From CAYFNK01 sp964393215 (lineage in GTDB: Archaea; Nanobdellota; Nanobdellia; SCGC-AAA011-G17; PNOQ01), in NCBI GenBank assembly GCA_964393215.1, contig CAYMSW010000032.1, positions 1-7,297 on the forward strand: a stretch of 7,297 nt of DNA. Direction: 5' to 3'. Below the pieces are notes generated by a model. The model was not told the origin of the DNA, did no database searches, and saw only the letters and a program-made list of their open reading frames with translations. Within the stretch, counting starts at the first letter, position 1, and the number at the start of each line of letters is the position of its first letter. Positions 4,885-7,297 of this stretch are shown here, in pieces. A program made the position numbers and the translations under genes.

Positions 4885-5943
4885 ATGTTTGGACCATATA
4901 AATTCAAAGGATTAGTACAGCACAGATCAATAAATATTTACAACACTTCCCTCTCATTTTTAAAACAAAATAAATATTTTAAAACAATAAAAATATCGCA
5001 AAACTGTTGTTCATTTTTAATCGGAGAGAAGGGCAAAACAATAAGATATTATGAGTCTGATAGATCTATCAAATTTCATTTACCGCACAGCAAAATTAAA
5101 AATTTTAACAAAGGGATTAATGTCGAAATTTATACAAAAGACAAAAAATTAGCTAATATATTAGATCAAATAAATGGATACAAAAGATTAAGTAAAAACC
5201 ATATTTGGTTTAAAGCAGCCAATACATGCAAATTCACTAAATCAACAGAAATATCTATAAATTCAAGGGCTCTTGGGGAATATATACATAGATTTAACAT
5301 AAAAAGTGTTTATATCGATAAAAGAAGCAACTATGTTATTTTAAAACCAACAAACCTTCAAGCTTCTAGAAACTCATTCTTGTCGAAAGTATGGATAAAT
5401 GATAATAAGGTAATGGGAAAAGTATGTTTCTCAATACCGCTCAAATGTAAAATTGATTATGTTTGTATAGATGATAAAAGATTATCGCTAAAAAGGAATA
5501 TGTTTCAAACTGCAGAAGAATTCGAATTAGCAAAAGAACTGCATAAAAATCACAATATTCTATGTGTATCCGCACACCAGTCTCACGATATAAAAATATT
5601 AAATGTAAACTCTAAAAATGTTTTTGAAAAAACTGCAATTAATTTAAAAAATATAAAAAACAACAATACAACTTATTATCATATCTTCTCAGATATTTTA
5701 AAAGGAATATTATATTTTAGAAAAAATAAAAGAATAAATTTCTTAGTCTTAAACAAAGAATGGAAAAACTACGAGTTATTTGCTAACTATTTAGATTTAG
5801 ACATAATAAAAGAAACAGAAAAAATTGGAATAAACTTAATATTTTCAGATTACAAAACAAATTGGCCCATAAACGCCACAAAAACAATAGAAAGCTATTT
5901 ATCTTCTGTTAATGATAGTATAGCTTCGGCAAGATTGCCTTGA
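4885..5943 (+). CDS. AT-rich orphan gene, possible PD-(D/E)XK-like nuclease, inserted at nac
   Basis: A 352-residue basic protein that I do not recognise. The N-terminal two thirds look beta-rich (for example V-Y-I-D-K-R-S-N-Y-V-I-L-K near 142-154 and K-V-C-F-S-I-P near 179-185). From about 207 the order resembles a restriction-endonuclease fold: helix E-E-F-E-L-A-K-E-L at 211-219, strand N-I-L-C-V-S-A, then S-H-D-I-K-I-L-N with D235, and V-F-E-K-T with E248. A helix and a strand N-F-L-V-L-N-K-E-W follow. The pattern D-x12-E-x-T would be a PD-(D/E)XK variant lacking the usual Lys. This is a weak inference; LAGLIDADG and recombinase signatures are absent. The gene is far more AT-rich than its neighbours (9 G/C in bases 5641-5700, against 22 in 3061-3120). 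Its last 49 bases are antisense to the 3' end of nac, and a NAC end fragment lies on its other side: signs of transfer. Confidence 0.8.
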   Translation: MFGPYKFKGLVQHRSINIYNTSLSFLKQNKYFKTIKISQNCCSFLIGEKGKTIRYYESDRSIKFHLPHSKIKNFNKGINVEIYTKDKKLANILDQINGYKRLSKNHIWFKAANTCKFTKSTEISINSRALGEYIHRFNIKSVYIDKRSNYVILKPTNLQASRNSFLSKVWINDNKVMGKVCFSIPLKCKIDYVCIDDKRLSLKRNMFQTAEEFELAKELHKNHNILCVSAHQSHDIKILNVNSKNVFEKTAINLKNIKNNNTTYYHIFSDILKGILYFRKNKRINFLVLNKEWKNYELFANYLDLDIIKETEKIGINLIFSDYKTNWPINATKTIESYLSSVNDSIASARLP

Positions 5944-6224
5944 TGTTTTTCCAAAGCTTTCTTAGCCTCATCCTCTGAAACATCAGCTTGCAGAGCAACA
6001 GTATTCACATCTTCCTTAGAAATAGAACTTTCCTCTTCAATATCACCAACAACTTGTATCGATTTTTGACCCATCGCATCAATTTTCATAACTTGAGGAT
6101 CTCTTATAACCAAATTCTTATCAGCAGTCTTAATTATAACCTCGGTAGCATCAATCTCTTCCTGTTTCATACCCATTTTTTGCATCATCTTCTGCATTTG
6201 TTTTGGGTTCATTCCAGGCATCAT
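5895..6224 (-). CDS. nac: Nascent polypeptide-associated complex protein (archaeal NAC)
   Basis: Ribosome-associated chaperone that contacts emerging chains; archaeal NAC forms homodimers. The 109 residues have the standard order. The Met-rich N-terminus is P-G-M-N-P-K-Q-M-Q-K-M-M-Q-K-M-G at 3-18. The NAC beta domain covers about 24-65 (EEIDATEVII, RDPQVMKIDAMGQ, IQVVGDI). A UBA domain covers about 72-107 and ends G-N-L-A-E-A-I-L-S-L. The start is ATG 6224, which matches the family N-terminus and lies one base after the sec61-beta stop; the in-frame ATG at 6278 would add 18 Cys-rich residues read from within sec61-beta. The next ATG, 6221, is also possible. The last 49 bases overlap the + strand gene on the other strand, and a second NAC-type C-terminus lies at 4778-4840, so the present 3' end may be a replacement. 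Confidence 0.95.
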   Translation of the reverse strand: MMPGMNPKQMQKMMQKMGMKQEEIDATEVIIKTADKNLVIRDPQVMKIDAMGQKSIQVVGDIEEESSISKEDVNTVALQADVSEDEAKKALEKHQGNLAEAILSLTEDK

Positions 6225-6225
6225 T

Positions 6226-6399
6226 TTATACACCAAACATCCTGTTGCCATAAGTGTGCAACAAAAACATAATAACAATTACTAAAACTATGAAGAAAAT
6301 AACAGTTCCAGGACTAAACTCGATCCTGCTTTTGTATTCGTCAAAATACCTTACTAAGCCACCCATTCCAGAGGGCATTTGTACTTTTTCTTGTGCCAT
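6226..6399 (-). CDS. Preprotein translocase subunit Sec61-beta
   Basis: The small tail-anchored subunit of the SecYE-beta protein channel. It has 57 codons. The conserved archaeal opening M-P-S-G-M-G-G-L-V-R-Y-F-D-E-Y is followed by I-E-F-S-P-G, then one membrane helix at about 32-47 (TVIFFIVLVIVIMFLL) and a short H-T-Y-G tail. Length and topology are exactly as expected. The stop is one base before the nac start, so Sec61-beta and NAC are made from one message, a sensible pairing of secretion channel and nascent-chain factor. A TATA box at 6422-6431 is spaced for a leaderless transcript starting at the ATG. The assignment rests on the strong N-terminal signature. Confidence 0.95.
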   Translation of the reverse strand: MAQEKVQMPSGMGGLVRYFDEYKSRIEFSPGTVIFFIVLVIVIMFLLHTYGNRMFGV

Positions 6400-6421
6400 G
6401 TTTTAGAACAATAAAGAACGG

Positions 6422-6431
6422 TTTAAAAAAC
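6422..6431 (-). promoter_or_regulatory. TATA box of the sec61-beta/nac operon
   Basis: GTTTTTTAAA on the minus strand, centred about 26 bases before the ATG at 6399. There is no SD upstream of that ATG, so the operon mRNA is predicted to be leaderless. Confidence 0.5.
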
Positions 6432-6469
6432 TTACTAATTAAGGGGTTCTGGAAAGTTATCATTATTCT

Positions 6470-6476
6470 AAAAAAA
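6470..6476 (-). terminator. Poly-T terminator after the 6477 gene
   Basis: Seven T in a row on the minus strand immediately follow the TAA codon (6479-6477). This is a U-run terminator with no spacer. Confidence 0.5.
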
Positions 6477-6944
6477 TTATAGATCCAGTTTTATTTCAAC
6501 AACTGTTTTAGAAGTAGATGAGGTTATATGTTTTCTTATAGACTTTTTTAATATTTCTTCGTCCCTATAAACAATTGTAGTACCAGAAGACCTACCACTT
6601 TCAGTTCGGAGTTTAACTTCATCTCCTTCAAAAATATTATTAACTACCTCCTTAAGTGATTTTTTCCTTAAGTTATAAGTTTCACCATAATTTTCTATAA
6701 TATCACCTAATATTGCACCAGTCAACATACGTCCACCATAAGCAGGTTGAAATCTATGGGCTAGCAAATTTAAATATTCAGCTCCATCAGAATTTGCATC
6801 AACTGCTTCACCAACTATAGGCAATAAAACTGGATGGCTACTTCTAATACTAAGATAACTTACAAAAGGACGACTTTCAACTTCCTTTAGGCCCTTCTTC
6901 AATTTATCTAAAAGAGCATCCTGTTCCCCCCTAATTTGCATCAT
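6477..6944 (-). CDS. Unrecognised 155-aa cytoplasmic protein
   Basis: I do not recognise this protein. It has no membrane helix or signal peptide. After a helical N-terminus (Q-I-R-G-E-Q-D-A-L-L-D-K-L-K-K) comes a mixed central region with S-S-H-P-V-L-L-P-I-V-G-E and a Gly-rich P-A-Y-G-G-R-M-L-T-G-A-I-L. A charged C-terminal half with predicted strands follows (D-E-V-K-L-R-T-E-S, T-T-I-V-Y-R-D-E, T-V-V-E-I-K-L-D-L). I chose the ATG at 6944 (or 6941). The in-frame TTG at 6971 would lie within 10 bases of the TATA-like CTTTTTAAG at 6972-6980, which predicts transcription from about 6950. A T-run follows the stop, so it is a single-gene unit. It lies just behind the RNase P RNA gene; whether that link means anything is unknown. 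Confidence 0.65.
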   Translation of the reverse strand: MMQIRGEQDALLDKLKKGLKEVESRPFVSYLSIRSSHPVLLPIVGEAVDANSDGAEYLNLLAHRFQPAYGGRMLTGAILGDIIENYGETYNLRKKSLKEVVNNIFEGDEVKLRTESGRSSGTTIVYRDEEILKKSIRKHITSSTSKTVVEIKLDL

Positions 6945-6971
6945 TTTAACCAATTCAGGACAAATTAACAA

Positions 6972-6980
6972 CTTAAAAAG
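6972..6980 (-). promoter_or_regulatory. TATA-like box of the 6477-6944 gene
   Basis: CTTTTTAAG on the minus strand, in the 18-base stretch beyond the RNase P RNA 3' end. The predicted start is near 6950, only a few bases before ATG 6944. Confidence 0.45.
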
Positions 6981-6998
6981 TTTACTAAAATTAAAAGT

Positions 6999-7297
6999 GT
7001 AGGCAAGTGTAAGCCACTTTTTGTTAGGTTCTCGTAATCGAACGAACCTTCTGACATTCGTCTAAGCGTCTCCAACGACTTGCACTAAGCCGGGACTCGC
7101 CGTCTCATCGTTCCCCTACATCTACTCAGCTGGTTAACTCATCCTCGTCACCAAGGACTTCGCAACATCATTGCTTAACAATGTAAGGCCGTGCCGTTTC
7201 TGAGCGGTTGCCTCGGATTTCTCCGACTTAAATTAAGCGACCGATATTAGTGTGTGGACTTTCCTCCCATTGACAGGTTAGTCAGGCACTTACCTAC
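6999..7297 (-). ncRNA. rnpB: RNase P RNA
   Basis: The catalytic RNA that trims tRNA 5' leaders. On the minus strand the 5' part carries GGGAGGAAAGTCC (7268-7256), the conserved region I of RNase P RNA, and the 3' part carries GGCTTA (7015-7010), matching conserved region V. The two ends pair as an 11-base P1 helix: GTAGGTAAGTG (7297-7287) with CACTTGCCTAC (7009-6999), with one G-U. Internal hairpins are visible, such as TCGGA-GAAA-TCCGA (7226-7213) and CATTG-TTAAG-CAATG (7183-7169). About 299 bases is normal for an archaeal RNA. P1 reaches the last base of the window, so one or a few 5' bases and the promoter are missing. The region is much more GC-rich than the flanks, as expected for a structured RNA here. 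T-rich sequence at 6996-6987 may end transcription. Confidence 0.93.

Noticed and set aside
4885..5943. LAGLIDADG or GIY-YIG homing endonuclease, or tyrosine/serine recombinase
   Set aside because: None of the signature motifs is present in the 352 residues; only a weak restriction-like pattern can be argued.
5988..6272. Plus-strand open frame of 94 codons
   Set aside because: It is antisense to nac and sec61-beta, which are both certain; its His/Phe/Asn-rich product is typical of a reversed frame.
1..7297. CRISPR array or insertion sequence
   Set aside because: No regularly spaced repeats, no terminal inverted repeats around a transposase, and no transposase were seen.

Overview
The window looks like a piece of an AT-rich archaeal chromosome, probably from a DPANN-type lineage (Woesearchaeota/Pacearchaeota-like). 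The support is an archaeal NAC protein next to Sec61-beta, an archaeal/eukaryotic-type HisRS, archaeal TATA/BRE-like promoters spaced for leaderless mRNAs, two tRNA-His genes that encode G-1 but no CCA, an RNase P RNA, and short tightly packed genes. The lineage is inferred from gene style only.

Layout. On the + strand, 1-955 holds the end of a kleisin (ScpA) gene coupled by an ATGA overlap to a small two-helix membrane protein. A minus-strand block follows (reading from 3829 down to 947): a MinD/ParA ATPase; an intact tRNA-His(GTG) with its own promoter; a four-helix membrane protein; a second tRNA-His(GTG) whose acceptor stem is poorly paired; and histidyl-tRNA synthetase. The MinD gene is the last of a three-gene overlapping operon (4748 to 3062) whose first two genes are diverged tandem paralogues of an unrecognised mostly helical family.

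The most interesting part is 4749-5943. A + strand gene of 352 codons, much more AT-rich than its surroundings, ends inside (antisense to) the 3' end of the NAC gene. On its other side, at 4778-4840 on the minus strand, there is an orphan fragment ending in a typical NAC UBA-domain C-terminus plus stop codon. The simplest reading is that the + strand gene, perhaps nuclease-like, inserted into the 3' end of NAC, supplied a recoded replacement end, and left the old end displaced behind it.

The right end carries sec61-beta (57 codons) and nac as a tight operon, an unrecognised 155-aa protein, and an almost complete archaeal RNase P RNA gene running off the right edge on the minus strand. Sec translocation (Sec61-beta), nascent-chain handling (NAC), tRNA maturation (RNase P), tRNA-His and HisRS thus cluster together.
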